Positions 42,670 to 52,498 of a DNA stretch of 64,000 bases are shown here, piece after piece; the first letter of the stretch is position 1, and every line of letters starts with the position of its first letter. This stretch comes from Petrimonas sulfuriphila (GTDB lineage: Bacteria > Bacteroidota > Bacteroidia > Bacteroidales > Dysgonomonadaceae), in the NCBI GenBank assembly GCA_038561985.1, contig CP073276.1, positions 1,488,001-1,552,000 on the forward strand, given 5' to 3'. The translations under genes were made by a program, and so were the position numbers. The notes below the pieces were generated by a model. That model was given only the letters and a program-made list of their open reading frames with translations. It searched no databases and was not told where the DNA came from.

Positions 42670-43503
42670 ATGAAAGAACGCTTGATCAGTGATGATGACA
42701 TAAGAAAGTTTCACCCGGTCTTCCGGGGGAAAAATGGAGATAGGAACATTAAATGGGGAATGAAATTATCGGGGCTCAACAACGCCTGCGAGGTCTACGA
42801 TAAATCCAAACACCTGACGGGCGTGGCTTTCTGCACCGATTTGCTAGACAAGTTGGGACTTAAGCGTACCGTTGTTAACGATCAGGTTCTGGAACCCTTT
42901 AAGGATAAGCCATTTATTGTGGTGGCCAATCATCCCAACGGGCATGTCGACGGGATTGCGCTTATTGAAACCGTTGCATCGAGAGTGAAAAACTTTAAGG
43001 TAATGGTTAACTTTATTTTGGGGCTGGTGGATACGATGGAGGAAAACTTCATAAAAGTGAGTCCATATAAACATACAGACAAGATGAAGCATATTTCGCT
43101 TTCGGGGATAAAAGAGTGTATCGACCATATCTGGAAAGGAAACTCTATGGGGTTTTTCCCTGCAGGATCGGTCTCCAGGCTAAAGTTCCGCAACGGTAGA
43201 TTTATGATTCACGACCGTCACTGGCAGCCGTCGGTCATAAAGCTCATACAAAAGGCCAAAGTTCCTGTGATTCCGCTATACATCGATTGTAGGAACAGGT
43301 ATCTGTTCTACGCTACCCGGTTTCTCAACTGGCAATTGCAGAGCCTGGTTCTATGTCATGAACTGTATAACAAGAAAGGGAAAGAAATGACATTGACATT
43401 TGGTGAACCGGTTATGCCCGACGTGATCAGATCGATCAGCGATGCCGATGAGTTAGGTGATTTTTTACGCGATAAAACCTATGCATTAGCAAAAAAGAGG
43501 TAA
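42670..43503 (+). CDS. Lysophospholipid acyltransferase-like protein
   Basis: A 277-residue PlsC-superfamily protein. The acyltransferase block reads VVANHPNGHVDGIAL (HPxGxxDG variant with five residues between catalytic His and Asp), followed by FFPAGSVSRLKFRNGRF in place of the FPEGxxS block and VPVIPLYI. Acceptor may be a lysophospholipid, lipid A precursor or ornithine-type lipid; not decidable. The ATG at 42670 is preferred to an upstream start inside the preceding terminator. The sigma-54 activator gene follows 16 bp later. Confidence 0.8.
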   Translation: MKERLISDDDIRKFHPVFRGKNGDRNIKWGMKLSGLNNACEVYDKSKHLTGVAFCTDLLDKLGLKRTVVNDQVLEPFKDKPFIVVANHPNGHVDGIALIETVASRVKNFKVMVNFILGLVDTMEENFIKVSPYKHTDKMKHISLSGIKECIDHIWKGNSMGFFPAGSVSRLKFRNGRFMIHDRHWQPSVIKLIQKAKVPVIPLYIDCRNRYLFYATRFLNWQLQSLVLCHELYNKKGKEMTLTFGEPVMPDVIRSISDADELGDFLRDKTYALAKKR

Positions 43504-43519
43504 ATTTGTGAGTAAGAAC

Positions 43520-44785
43520 ATGGCCAAACAAAATATACAACAAGTTAAACAACGTTTCGGCATTATTGGTGTTTCTTCCGAATTGGATAGGGCCATCGAT
43601 ATAGCTTTACAGGTTGCACCTACCGACCTGTCGGTGCTTATTACGGGTGAGAGTGGTGTTGGGAAGGAAAACTTCCCGCAGATTATTCATCAGTACAGTC
43701 GTCGTAAGCACGGACCCTATTTTGCCATTAACTGCGGGTCTATCCCCGAAGGGACGATCGATTCCGAACTTTTTGGACACGAGAAAGGATCGTTTACAGG
43801 TGCAACGGCAACCCGCAAAGGATATTTTGAAGTAGCCAACGGGGGGACACTTTTCCTCGATGAAGTAGGGGAGTTGCCGTTGTCCACGCAGGCTCGTTTA
43901 TTACGGGTGCTGGAAACCGGAGAGTTTATAAAAGTAGGTTCTTCACAGGTGGAAAAGAGTGATGTCCGGGTAGTTGCAGCTACCAACCTGAATATTGCGC
44001 AGGCTATTGAAAGAGGAAAATTCAGGGAAGATTTGTTTTACCGATTAAATTCGGTTCCAATCCGCATCTCTCCACTTCGTGACAGAAAAGAAGATATCGC
44101 GTTGTTGTTCCGGAAATTTGCCGGGGATTGCGCTGAGAAATATATGATGCCATCCATCACACTGACCGAGGATGCCCGGGAAATACTTACAAATTTTCGT
44201 TGGCCAGGTAACGTCCGGCAGCTGAAGAATGTAACAGAGCAAATATCGGTGATTGAACATGAACGCGTGATTACCTCCGAGATTTTGCAGAAATACCTGC
44301 CCAAAGCTGATGCTGCATTGCCTGTGTTGGCTTCACAATCAAGAGATTCGGATCAGAAAATCTTTTCGTCGGAACGGGAGATTTTATACCAGGTCCTTTT
44401 CGATATGAAAAAAGACATCAACGATTTGAAAAATGTGGTGAAAACTATTCTGGAAGATGCGGCAGCATCGGTTCCCCAGGATGAGAATCCCATTTTCCAT
44501 TCGTCTACAGCCCCTCAAGACAAGGCCTCGGTGACACTACCGTTGAAATATGAAGAACTGATGCCTAAAAAAAACCACCTGACAGAGGTACATGATCGGT
44601 CCGATTTTCAGGAGGCGACCGAAGTTGAAATTGCAAATTTATCACTCGAGGATGCTGAAAAGGAGATGATCGCGTTGGCCCTGGAGAAACATAACGGGAA
44701 GCGTAAATTGGCCGCCAGCGAGTTGGGCATTTCGGAACGCACATTGTACAGAAAGATTAAGGAGTACAATTTAGAGAAGTTATGA
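43520..44785 (+). CDS. Sigma-54-dependent transcriptional activator without receiver domain
   Basis: A 421-residue regulator. The AAA+ domain starts almost at the N-terminus: Walker A GESGVGKE, sigma-54 contact loop GSFTGAT (usual GAFTGA), Walker B GGTLFLDEVGELP and the R-finger segment WPGNVRQLKNV. After a variable linker (about 270-380) a Fis-type HTH ends the protein (KRKLAASELGISERTLYRKI). There is no response-regulator or sensor domain, so its input is unclear; control may come from partner proteins. A GTG at 43508 is an alternative start. It overlaps the LptE-like gene by 4 bp. Confidence 0.88.
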   Translation: MAKQNIQQVKQRFGIIGVSSELDRAIDIALQVAPTDLSVLITGESGVGKENFPQIIHQYSRRKHGPYFAINCGSIPEGTIDSELFGHEKGSFTGATATRKGYFEVANGGTLFLDEVGELPLSTQARLLRVLETGEFIKVGSSQVEKSDVRVVAATNLNIAQAIERGKFREDLFYRLNSVPIRISPLRDRKEDIALLFRKFAGDCAEKYMMPSITLTEDAREILTNFRWPGNVRQLKNVTEQISVIEHERVITSEILQKYLPKADAALPVLASQSRDSDQKIFSSEREILYQVLFDMKKDINDLKNVVKTILEDAAASVPQDENPIFHSSTAPQDKASVTLPLKYEELMPKKNHLTEVHDRSDFQEATEVEIANLSLEDAEKEMIALALEKHNGKRKLAASELGISERTLYRKIKEYNLEKL

Positions 44786-45285
44786 GAAGAATAAGAAATA
44801 CAGTAGTGCTGTTTATCCTGTTGACCTCCTGTTCCATTTCTTACAAGTTCAGTGGGGCCTCCATCGATTATACCCTGACCAAAACCCTACAACTGGGCAC
44901 TTTCGTCAATCAGGCACCGTTGGTTTATCCGCCGTTGGAGTCGCGCTTCAACGAAGCATTGAAAGATATGTTTACCCGGAATACCCGGTTGCAGTTTGTG
45001 AATCAGAACGGTGATATGGAGATAGAAGGTGAAATTGTGGGTTACGAACTGACGCCCCTTGCCGTGCAGGAAGATGCGTTTGCTGCTGAAACCCGCTTAA
45101 CGATGAATGTTCGTATGCGTTTTCGCAACAATAAAATCCCGGGACAGGATAAGGAGGAAACTATTTCTGCCAACCGTACCTTCTCCAGTAATGTTAACCT
45201 TACAGACGTACAGGACCAACTGATTAAAGAACTTACGGATGAAATTGTAGATCAGATTTTCAACACGACTATGGCAAACTGGTGA
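44782..45285 (+). CDS. LptE-like outer-membrane lipoprotein
   Basis: A 167-residue lipoprotein (lipobox LLTSC, Cys at residue 17) with the Bacteroidota LptE pattern: SISYKFSGASIDYTLTKTLQ, FNEALKDMF, and GEIVGYELTPLAVQ. LptE plugs the LptD channel that delivers LPS to the outer leaflet. Its start overlaps the sigma-54 activator gene (ATGA) and the next gene begins one base after its stop region, so the three are coupled. An LptF/G-type permease is at 3066. Confidence 0.85.
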   Translation: MRRIRNTVVLFILLTSCSISYKFSGASIDYTLTKTLQLGTFVNQAPLVYPPLESRFNEALKDMFTRNTRLQFVNQNGDMEIEGEIVGYELTPLAVQEDAFAAETRLTMNVRMRFRNNKIPGQDKEETISANRTFSSNVNLTDVQDQLIKELTDEIVDQIFNTTMANW

Positions 45286-45286
45286 G

Positions 45287-46024
45287 ATGGATAAATCGAA
45301 TTTTTTTAGTTTTATCACGGATAACGGGAAGTTGGATGAAAGAAGCCTGAGCGAGTTGGAGAACTTGGTTGAAGAGTATCCCTATTTTCAAACTGCCCAT
45401 TTGCTGTTGGCCAAGAACCGGTATTTAACCTGCCGGGAAGAATTTGAAAAGAACCTGGCAAAAACTGCCGTTTTCTGTGCCGATAGAAGCCGGTTCTTTT
45501 ATCTTGTCAACAACGATAAATATGCCCGTTTTTTTCCGAAAGAAACGGCATTGAACCCTGTCGACAGGACTCAGGCTTTGTTGAACTCTTACCTGGATAC
45601 TTTTTCCGAAGAACCCCCGGAAATCCCGGAAATTGAAGCAAGCATCGTTTCCACGGATTATTTCACTTATCTGCAGAACCTGGAGAAAGAACCGGACGGA
45701 GAAATTGCAGAAGCCAGACAAAACGAATTTAAGCATCAGGACATTATTGATAGTTTTTTGGAAAAAGCTGCAGCTAATGAGATTACAATCACTTCGTTGG
45801 AAAGAGAACCGGCCAAAACTCAAGAGGTAGATGCAGAGCCGTGCAACGATGGATTTTTAACGGAAACGCTTGCGAAAATTTACATTAAACAGAAAAAATA
45901 TGAACAGGCATTGACAATTATTCGGCAATTAAGTTTGAATTTTCCAAAAAAAAGTGTTTACTTTGCCGACCAAATTCGATTTTTGGAACTTTTGATACTC
46001 AACGAGAAAAATAAAAAAGAATAA
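45287..46024 (+). CDS. TPR-like protein of unknown function
   Basis: A 245-residue soluble protein. The N-terminal ~90 residues (LSELENLVEEYPYFQTAHLLLAK) and the C-terminal ~60 residues (TETLAKIYIKQKKYEQALTI) look like tetratricopeptide units, joined by an acidic, variable linker. No signal peptide. Conserved in Bacteroidales between lptE and secG. A scaffold role is plausible but unproven. Confidence 0.7.
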   Translation: MDKSNFFSFITDNGKLDERSLSELENLVEEYPYFQTAHLLLAKNRYLTCREEFEKNLAKTAVFCADRSRFFYLVNNDKYARFFPKETALNPVDRTQALLNSYLDTFSEEPPEIPEIEASIVSTDYFTYLQNLEKEPDGEIAEARQNEFKHQDIIDSFLEKAAANEITITSLEREPAKTQEVDAEPCNDGFLTETLAKIYIKQKKYEQALTIIRQLSLNFPKKSVYFADQIRFLELLILNEKNKKE

Positions 46025-46026
46025 AC

Positions 46027-46380
46027 ATGTATATTTTTATTACCATCCTTATTTTAATTGCTGCCATCCTGATGATCCTCATCGTGTTGGTGCAAAACTC
46101 CAAAGGCGGTGGACTGGCAGCAGGCTTTTCATCATCGAACCAAATAATGGGTGTACGCAAAACTACCGACTTTCTGGAAAAAGCAACTTGGACCTTGGCT
46201 GCTACTATCCTTGTTTTAAGTATACTAACGGCAAAGTTTACCACTTCAAGATCAACGGTTCCCCAATCTCAGGTTGAAGTTCAACAGCCGGCGCCGCTCA
46301 ATCCGACCACAGCGCCCGACGTTACTCCGGTGATGCCCATACAACCTGACCAGCAACAGGCTACCCCACCCACAGAATAA
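46027..46380 (+). CDS. secG: Preprotein translocase subunit SecG
   Basis: A 117-residue inner-membrane protein with two helices (residues 1-22 and about 52-72) and the SecG loop VLVQNSKGGGLAAGFSSSNQ. The C-terminal tail (about 80-117) is rich in Pro, Gln and Thr and is longer than in proteobacterial SecG. Last gene of the lptE-TPR-secG run; a terminator-like hairpin follows at 46405. Confidence 0.92.
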   Translation: MYIFITILILIAAILMILIVLVQNSKGGGLAAGFSSSNQIMGVRKTTDFLEKATWTLAATILVLSILTAKFTTSRSTVPQSQVEVQQPAPLNPTTAPDVTPVMPIQPDQQQATPPTE

Positions 46381-46404
46381 TCGTTTCGATTCGAACAATA
46401 CAGG

Positions 46405-46435
46405 AAAGAGAGAAGCTTCACGGTTTCTCTTTTTT
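46405..46435 (+). terminator. Probable terminator after secG
   Basis: Arms agagaagc (46409-46416) and ggtttctct (46422-46430) with one wobble, then a T-run to 46435. It isolates the following fermentation operon from upstream transcription. Confidence 0.6.
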
Positions 46436-46480
46436 CGTATGCGGACCTTCTAAAAGTAAAAAAGTTATTTTCATTTAAAC

Positions 46481-46511
46481 TTTGTGGATATGTTTTAAAG
46501 CATTAATTTTG
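46481..46511 (+). promoter_or_regulatory. Promoter of the glutamate fermentation operon
   Basis: TTTG (46481-46484), 19-bp spacer, TAATTTTG (46504-46511): near-consensus Bacteroidota promoter. The predicted start is about 20 nt before the glmS ATG, so there is no room for a cobalamin riboswitch in the leader. Confidence 0.8.
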
Positions 46512-46538
46512 CATTGTACTATTAATGAAAAATACTGT

Positions 46539-46949
46539 ATGAATGAAAAAACTATTGTAACCGGAGTGATTGGCGCTGATGTACATGCCGTAGGCAATAA
46601 GATTCTCGCTTTTGCTCTGGAACAGGCTGGATTCAAAGTGGTTAACCTGGGTGTTATGGTTGCACAGGAAGAATACATCGAAGCCGCACTGGAAACTAAC
46701 GCCGATGCTATTCTGGTATCTTCGCTTTACGGACATGGCGAAATTGATTGCCAGGGCTTGCGCGAAAAATGCGACGAAGCCGGGCTCAAAGAGATTCCGC
46801 TTTTGGCAGGTGGAAACCTGGTGGTAGGAAAACAAAACTTCGAAGAGGTAGAAAAGCGTTTCCTGGCTATGGGATTTACCCGGGTTTATCCACCGGGTAC
46901 GGCCGTGGAAAAGAGTATTGCCGATTTAAAAGAAATTCTCAATATCTGA
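46539..46949 (+). CDS. glmS: Methylaspartate mutase (glutamate mutase) S subunit
   Basis: A 136-residue cobalamin-binding subunit of B12-dependent glutamate mutase, which rearranges L-glutamate to (2S,3S)-3-methylaspartate. The base-off/His-on motif D-x-H-x-x-G is residues 14-19 (DVHAVG), with the usual [10 protein letters not shown] and GGNLVVGK loops. The open frame extends 57 bp upstream through the promoter, so ATG 46539 is the start. First gene of a nine-gene run to 55290. In some annotations named mutS; not the mismatch repair protein. Confidence 0.96.
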   Translation: MNEKTIVTGVIGADVHAVGNKILAFALEQAGFKVVNLGVMVAQEEYIEAALETNADAILVSSLYGHGEIDCQGLREKCDEAGLKEIPLLAGGNLVVGKQNFEEVEKRFLAMGFTRVYPPGTAVEKSIADLKEILNI

Positions 46950-47014
46950 TTCGACGTTTCGTAACTATTTCCTCGCAGCTACCCAATTACTATTGAATAA
47001 CGCGCAGCATCACC

Positions 47015-48418
47015 ATGAACATTCTCACTGCAGATATCGGCAGCACCTATACCAAACTGACAGCAATTGATACCGCCAAGAAGGAGATTGTTGCAACCTC
47101 CTCAGCCTTTACCACCATCGATACCAATGTGGAGGAGGGTTTTACGGCTGCTTATAATAAATTGAAGCGACAGGCCGGAGCGTTCCGCTACGACGAACTG
47201 CTTTGTTGCAGCAGTGCTGCCGGAGGGTTGAAAATGGTTTCGCTGGGGCTGGTTCCCGAACTTACCGCTAAGGCGGCAAAACTTGCCGCAGCCAGTGCGG
47301 GAGCCAAAGTGGTCAAAACATATGCTTTTGAAATATCGCAGGCGGAACAGGCAGAAATTTTTGATATCCGTCCCGACCTGGTGTTGCTCTGCGGCGGAAC
47401 CGATGGCGGAAATAAGGAAGTTATTCTTGCCAATGCGCGCCGGTTGTGTCAGGTCGGGTGTCCGTTCACCGTGGTTGTAGCCGGTAACAAATGCGCATCG
47501 TTTGAGCTGGAAGAGATTTTCAGGGCATCGGGTAAACCGTTTGTGATAACCGAAAATGTTATGCCTGAGTTCAACCGGTTAAACATTGAACCTGCGCGGA
47601 GAAAAATAAAAGAATTGTTTATCAGCCGCATCATTGAAGCCAAAGGGCTTAGCCGCATTCAGGAAATGTGCAAAACCGATATAATCCCCACGCCGTTAGC
47701 GGTGTTAAATGCTTGTGAACTGCTGAGCAAAGGGACTAAAAACATGCCAGGATTAGGGGATTTGCTAGCTGTGGATATAGGAGGGGCGACCACGGACGTT
47801 TACTCCATCTCCGATGGCAGGCCCACCCTCGAAAACGTTACCGTGAAAGGACTTCCGGAACCCATTAGCAAACGTACCGTTGAGGGCGATCTGGGGATGC
47901 GCTACAGCCTTCCGTCGTTGGTGGACGAACTGGACTTGGATGCTTTTTCGAAGGAGTTAAGCATCGACAGGTCGGAGGTGATTGGCTGGGTAAGCACCTG
48001 CACGCAGCATCCCGGTTTGTTGGCGGAAGCTGAGTCCCGGGAACAAAAGATCGAGGAGCTGATAGCGCGTAATGCCGTGAAAATAGCCGTGGAAAGGCAC
48101 GCTGGTACCTATCAGCCAGTGTACACTCCTTTCGGACAGGTGTATACCCTTACAGGAAAAGACCTTGCCGCAGTACCGTTTGTTATCGGTATCGGAGGGG
48201 TTGTTATCAATGCCCGTCGGCCTCACGCCATTCTGGAAGGCGCTAAGCGGCAACCGGACGATCACGTGTTTGCCAAACCCGAACAGCCCGGTTATTTAAT
48301 CGATAAAAAATATATTTTTGCGTCTATGGGATTGCTTGGCTCAGCTTATCCCGATCTGGCGTTAGAATTGATGAAAAAAGAAACAATAAATCTGACTCAT
48401 TATGGAAATTTCCAATAA
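47015..48418 (+). CDS. glmL: Glutamate mutase accessory/reactivase-like ATPase GlmL
   Basis: A 467-residue ASKHA-fold (actin/hexokinase/Hsp70-like) ATPase. Phosphate loops [16 protein letters not shown] at the N-terminus and [16 protein letters not shown] near residue 250, plus the adenosine loop [11 protein letters not shown] near 395, are clear. The gene (mutL/glmL) always lies between the S and E subunit genes in glutamate mutase operons and is thought to reactivate or load the B12 enzyme. Its stop overlaps glmE by 17 bp. Not the mismatch repair MutL. Confidence 0.92.
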   Translation: MNILTADIGSTYTKLTAIDTAKKEIVATSSAFTTIDTNVEEGFTAAYNKLKRQAGAFRYDELLCCSSAAGGLKMVSLGLVPELTAKAAKLAAASAGAKVVKTYAFEISQAEQAEIFDIRPDLVLLCGGTDGGNKEVILANARRLCQVGCPFTVVVAGNKCASFELEEIFRASGKPFVITENVMPEFNRLNIEPARRKIKELFISRIIEAKGLSRIQEMCKTDIIPTPLAVLNACELLSKGTKNMPGLGDLLAVDIGGATTDVYSISDGRPTLENVTVKGLPEPISKRTVEGDLGMRYSLPSLVDELDLDAFSKELSIDRSEVIGWVSTCTQHPGLLAEAESREQKIEELIARNAVKIAVERHAGTYQPVYTPFGQVYTLTGKDLAAVPFVIGIGGVVINARRPHAILEGAKRQPDDHVFAKPEQPGYLIDKKYIFASMGLLGSAYPDLALELMKKETINLTHYGNFQ

Positions 48419-49853
48419 AAAACTTTCAACTGATGCTTTTTTTGCCGAACGTAAAGAAGTTCTCGGACACTGGCACACCGGAAAAGGTGTCGATTTCGAC
48501 GAAGCCGTGGCCTATCAACGGTCTATCCCCCGGGAGAAACGTTTTGGCTTAAAGCTGGCCCAAGCTGCCGAACAAAACGTAACCCTTATCCAGCCGCGTG
48601 CAGGAGTGGCGCTTTATGAGGAACATATTGAACTGCTCCGGTTTCTTGAGTCTGAAGGCGAAGCCGACCTGCTGCCCACCACCGTGGATAGCTACACACG
48701 CTTAAACCGTTACAACGAAGCTGAAACGGGAATTGAAAAAAGCAAAGAAACCGGGCGTTCCATGTTGAACGGCTTCCCTATCGTGAACTACGGAGTTGAT
48801 ATATGTCGCAAGGTAACCTCATCACTCCAAAATCCGGTTCAGGTCCGCCACGGCACTCCCGATGCCCGGTTGCTCACGGAAATCAGTATTGCCGGCGGGT
48901 TCACCTCATACGAAGGCGGCGGAATTTCCTACAACATACCCTATTCAAAGAATCATTCGCTTGAAAAAACCATTGCACACTGGCAATATACCGACAGGCT
49001 GGTCGGGCTTTACGAGGAAGCCGGTGTGTCTATCAACCGCGAGCCGTTCGGGCCCCTTACGGGAACATTGATATCTCCTTGTATCTCCAACTCGGTGGCC
49101 ATCATCGAGTCGTTACTTGCCGCCACCCAGGGGGTGAAAGACATTACGGTAGGATACGGACAGTGCGGGAACCTTATTCAGGACGTCGCCGCTATCCGTT
49201 CGCTGAATATCCTCACACGCGAGTACCTCGATAAATTCGGGTTCAACGATGTGCGCGTCACCACCGTTTTCCATCAATGGATGGGCGGATTTCCACAGGA
49301 TGAGGCCAAGGCTTTCGGGGTAATCTCGTGGGGTGCTGCCGCTGCTGTGCTGGCAAAAGCGACCAAAGTGATCGTGAAGACGCCGCACGAAGCCATGGGC
49401 GTGCCCACCAAGGAAGCTAATGCCGCCGGATTGCGTGCCTCCAAACAGTTGGTATCGATGCTGAAAGACCAGGACTTCCGCTCTATTCCCGCAGTTGTAG
49501 CCGAAAGCGAGATCATCATGAAGGAGATGCGTTGCATCCTGGAAAAAGTGGAGGAACTGGGGAAAGGCGACTTTGCTGTGGGTACGGTGGCCGCATTCGA
49601 AGCCGGAGTGCTGGATGTCCCGTTTGCTCCAAGCCGGTACAATGCCGGAAAAGTGATGCCCGCCCGCGATAACGTGGGAGCGGTTCGTTTTCTCGAAACC
49701 GGTAATATGCCGTTTACGCAGGATCTGATCGATTTTCACCGTCAGAAACTCGAAGAACGCGCACGGTACGAAAAACGGGCCGTCAGCTTCCAGATGGTTA
49801 TCGACGACGTATATGCCATCGGCAAGGGGTTTCTCGTTGGAAGGCCGAAATAA
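48402..49853 (+). CDS. glmE: Methylaspartate mutase (glutamate mutase) E subunit
   Basis: A 483-residue catalytic TIM-barrel subunit that binds glutamate and, with GlmS and adenosylcobalamin, runs the radical carbon-skeleton rearrangement. Recognisable family segments include [14 protein letters not shown] (substrate-binding Arg), [30 protein letters not shown], and [14 protein letters not shown]. Full length compared with the clostridial enzyme. Overlap with glmL and 27-bp spacing to the ammonia-lyase gene support cotranscription. Confidence 0.95.
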   Translation: MEISNKKLSTDAFFAERKEVLGHWHTGKGVDFDEAVAYQRSIPREKRFGLKLAQAAEQNVTLIQPRAGVALYEEHIELLRFLESEGEADLLPTTVDSYTRLNRYNEAETGIEKSKETGRSMLNGFPIVNYGVDICRKVTSSLQNPVQVRHGTPDARLLTEISIAGGFTSYEGGGISYNIPYSKNHSLEKTIAHWQYTDRLVGLYEEAGVSINREPFGPLTGTLISPCISNSVAIIESLLAATQGVKDITVGYGQCGNLIQDVAAIRSLNILTREYLDKFGFNDVRVTTVFHQWMGGFPQDEAKAFGVISWGAAAAVLAKATKVIVKTPHEAMGVPTKEANAAGLRASKQLVSMLKDQDFRSIPAVVAESEIIMKEMRCILEKVEELGKGDFAVGTVAAFEAGVLDVPFAPSRYNAGKVMPARDNVGAVRFLETGNMPFTQDLIDFHRQKLEERARYEKRAVSFQMVIDDVYAIGKGFLVGRPK

Positions 49854-49880
49854 AATGAATGTCTATCAATCTAACAGAAT

Positions 49881-51098
49881 ATGAAAATTACAAAACTTAT
49901 CTGCGCTCCCGGGAAAACAGGCTTCTTCTTCGATGACCAGAAAGCCATCAAGCAAGGAGCAAAAAACGACGGGGCATTTTATGAAGGCGCGCCCGTAACG
50001 CAAGGGTTCACCGCGGTGCGTCAGGCCGGAGAGTCCGTCTCGGTTATTTTTATCCTCGAAAACGGAGCTTTCGCCCACGGCGACTGCGCTGCCGTCCAGT
50101 ATTCGGGAGCCGGTGGCCGTGATCCGCTTTTTCTGGCCGAAAACTTCATTCCCATTATCGAAAAAGAAATTGCACCGCTTTATGTAGGCAAAGAAATCAC
50201 TACTTTCCGTGAAATGGCAGATCGCGTGGATAAAGCCAATTACCATACAGCTATCCGCTATGGGGTTACACAGGCCTGCCTGGACGCCGTGGCAAAAAGC
50301 AAGGGGAAACTAATGGCGCAGGTGATTGCCGATGAATACGGAACGGAAATATCGAAAACCCTTATTCCTGTTTTTTCACAGTCGGGAGACGACCGTTACC
50401 TCAATGCCGATAAAATGATTATGAAAGCTGCCGACGTCTTGCCTCATGCGCTTTTCAACCATGTAGAGACCAAAGTGGGACTGAAGGGAGAAAAAATCAA
50501 AGCGTATATCCAGTGGCTCCGGGAGCGAATCCTGAAGCTGAAGCCTTTCGACAGCTATAATCCGGTTATACACATAGACGTTTACGGAACATTGGGTATT
50601 GTCTTCGATAACAATTTCGAAGCCATTGCCCGTTATGTGGGCGAGCTGGCAGAAATAGCAAAACCGTTTCACCTGCGCGTCGAAGGCCCGGTGGATATGG
50701 GAGAGAAAGCGGCTCAGATCGACGCGCTCCGCATTATCCGCCAAACGATGGAAAAAATGGAAATTACGGCAGAGATTGTTGCCGACGAGTGGTGTAATAC
50801 GCTCCAGGATGTCATCGACTTCTCCGAAAACAAGGCTGGACACATGGCGCAAATCAAAACACCCGATCTGGGAGGAATCAACAACAGCATAGAGGCTGTG
50901 CTGTACTGCAAGCAACACCATATGGGCGCCTACCTGGGCGGAACCTGCAACGAGACCAACCGTTCCGCCGAAATTGGAGCACACATTGCCATGGCTACTT
51001 CCCCCGTTCAATACCTTGCCAAACCCGGTATGGGCGTGGATGAAGGGTATATGATCGTTTACAACGAAATGAGCCGGATACTGGCACTTAACCATTAA
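49881..51098 (+). CDS. Methylaspartate ammonia-lyase
   Basis: A 405-residue enolase-superfamily enzyme deaminating 3-methylaspartate to mesaconate. Metal ligands: Asp in HIDVYGTLG, Glu in RVEGPVDMG, Asp in VADEWCN; the catalytic Lys is in AQIKTPDLGGINN; the substrate-binding His is in the FNHVETKVG segment. Length is that of the Clostridium tetanomorphum enzyme. It follows glmE by 27 bp and precedes the AtuA-like gene by 30 bp. Confidence 0.95.
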   Translation: MKITKLICAPGKTGFFFDDQKAIKQGAKNDGAFYEGAPVTQGFTAVRQAGESVSVIFILENGAFAHGDCAAVQYSGAGGRDPLFLAENFIPIIEKEIAPLYVGKEITTFREMADRVDKANYHTAIRYGVTQACLDAVAKSKGKLMAQVIADEYGTEISKTLIPVFSQSGDDRYLNADKMIMKAADVLPHALFNHVETKVGLKGEKIKAYIQWLRERILKLKPFDSYNPVIHIDVYGTLGIVFDNNFEAIARYVGELAEIAKPFHLRVEGPVDMGEKAAQIDALRIIRQTMEKMEITAEIVADEWCNTLQDVIDFSENKAGHMAQIKTPDLGGINNSIEAVLYCKQHHMGAYLGGTCNETNRSAEIGAHIAMATSPVQYLAKPGMGVDEGYMIVYNEMSRILALNH

Positions 51099-51128
51099 TT
51101 CACCCAAAAATTACTAAAAGCTGAAAAA

Positions 51129-52487
51129 ATGAAAGAACTGAGAATACTTTCGCCCACAGCCATCCTCGGATACGGATTTCCGATGGAATCGTTTGAGGAA
51201 GGAATGAAACGCAAACCGCACGTTATTGCGGTAGATGCCGGGTCAACCGATCCGGGTCCCTATTACCTGGGTGCAGGGAAATCGTTTACCGACCGGAATT
51301 CGGTGAAACGCGACCTTGAGATTATGATACCTGTCGCACTGGAAGCCGGAATTCCGGTTATCGTAGGTACGGCCGGCGGTTCGGGTGCGCGTCCTCACGT
51401 GGAGTTTGCGGTGGATATCGTGAAGGAGATCGCCCGAGAGAAAAGGCTGTCGTTTAAACTCGCCATTATACAATCGGAGTTCGATAAGGAATTGGTAAAA
51501 GAGAACCTGCGCAAAGGGAACATTTCGCCGCTTTATCCGGCTCCCGAAATAACCGAAGCCGATGTGGACGAATCGGTGCATATCGTAGCCCAGATGGGCG
51601 AAGAGCCGTTCATTGAAGCCTTGGAGAACGGAGCCAATGTTATACTTGCCGGACGGAGCTACGACCCGTCGGTTTTTTCGGCGCTCGCCATTAAAAACGG
51701 TTTCAACAAAGGATTGGCCATTCATCTGGGTAAAATCTTGGAGTGCGCTGCCATTGCCGCCCTGCCCGGTAGCGGAAGTGACTGTATGTTCGGCTATTTG
51801 CACGAAGACAATTTTGTTCTCGAACCGCTCTCGCCCCTGCGTAAATGCACCACGCTCTCGGTAGCTGCACACACGCTGTACGAAAAAACCAATCCCTATG
51901 TTCTACCCGGGCCGGGGGGAGCCATCAATTTGCACGAATCAAAATTCGAGCAGATAGACGACAATAAAGTACGCGTAAGCGGAAGCCGTTTTGTACCGAC
52001 CGAGGAGTATTTCGTGAAACTGGAAGGGGTTAAGCGTGTGGGATACAGAACCATTTCGTGCGCCGGAGTGAAGGACCCGATCATGATTACGAAAATAGAC
52101 AGCATTACCCAAAGCGTAAAAGAACGTGTGCAAAACAATTTTGAAACGTACGGAATTACCGACTTCTTCCTCGATTTCAAGATTTACGGGCGAAACGGTG
52201 TGATGGGCATGTTCCCCGATGCGCCACAACGTACCGGCGACGAGCTCCTGATCATCATCGAAGCTGTCGCACCCACACAAGAGCAAGCCGATACCATTTG
52301 CGGGTTCGCACGCAGTACTATGCTGCACTTTGGTTACGAAGGCCGGATAGCCACTGCCGGAAACCTGGCATTTCCGTTTTCTCCGTCCGATTGCAAGATG
52401 GGTGAGGTGTACGAGTTCAATGTGTACCATTTGATGAAAGTGGAGGATCCCAAAAAACTTTTCCCGATAGAATATATTCACTTCTAA
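51129..52487 (+). CDS. AtuA-like (DUF1446) protein
   Basis: A 452-residue cytosolic protein of the acyclic terpene utilisation AtuA-like family. Features: VIAVDAGSTDPGPYYLG near residue 35, IVGTAGGSGARPHVEFAVD near 75, NVILAGRSYDPSVF near 175, and GPGGAINLHESKFEQ near 258. The biochemical activity of this family is unsettled; in Pseudomonas atu loci it accompanies acyl-CoA carboxylation, often with a small partner protein. Here it sits inside a glutamate fermentation operon, between methylaspartate ammonia-lyase and a DUF4387 gene. A role with mesaconate, citramalate or its CoA derivative is inference. Confidence 0.82.
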   Translation: MKELRILSPTAILGYGFPMESFEEGMKRKPHVIAVDAGSTDPGPYYLGAGKSFTDRNSVKRDLEIMIPVALEAGIPVIVGTAGGSGARPHVEFAVDIVKEIAREKRLSFKLAIIQSEFDKELVKENLRKGNISPLYPAPEITEADVDESVHIVAQMGEEPFIEALENGANVILAGRSYDPSVFSALAIKNGFNKGLAIHLGKILECAAIAALPGSGSDCMFGYLHEDNFVLEPLSPLRKCTTLSVAAHTLYEKTNPYVLPGPGGAINLHESKFEQIDDNKVRVSGSRFVPTEEYFVKLEGVKRVGYRTISCAGVKDPIMITKIDSITQSVKERVQNNFETYGITDFFLDFKIYGRNGVMGMFPDAPQRTGDELLIIIEAVAPTQEQADTICGFARSTMLHFGYEGRIATAGNLAFPFSPSDCKMGEVYEFNVYHLMKVEDPKKLFPIEYIHF

Positions 52488-52498
52488 TAGATTGAAAA

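Noticed and set aside
46440-46538. Cobalamin riboswitch upstream of the B12-dependent mutase genes
   Set aside because: The predicted leader is only about 20 nt, and no B12-box-like sequence was seen in the intergenic region.
46482-46538. Longer GlmS reading frame from a TTG at 46482
   Set aside because: It starts within the -33 box of the promoter; the ATG at 46539 gives the normal cobalamin-binding N-terminus.
47015-48418. Mismatch repair MutL, suggested by the alternative gene names mutS/mutL/mutE
   Set aside because: The protein is an ASKHA-fold ATPase of glutamate mutase operons, with no GHKL ATPase motifs.
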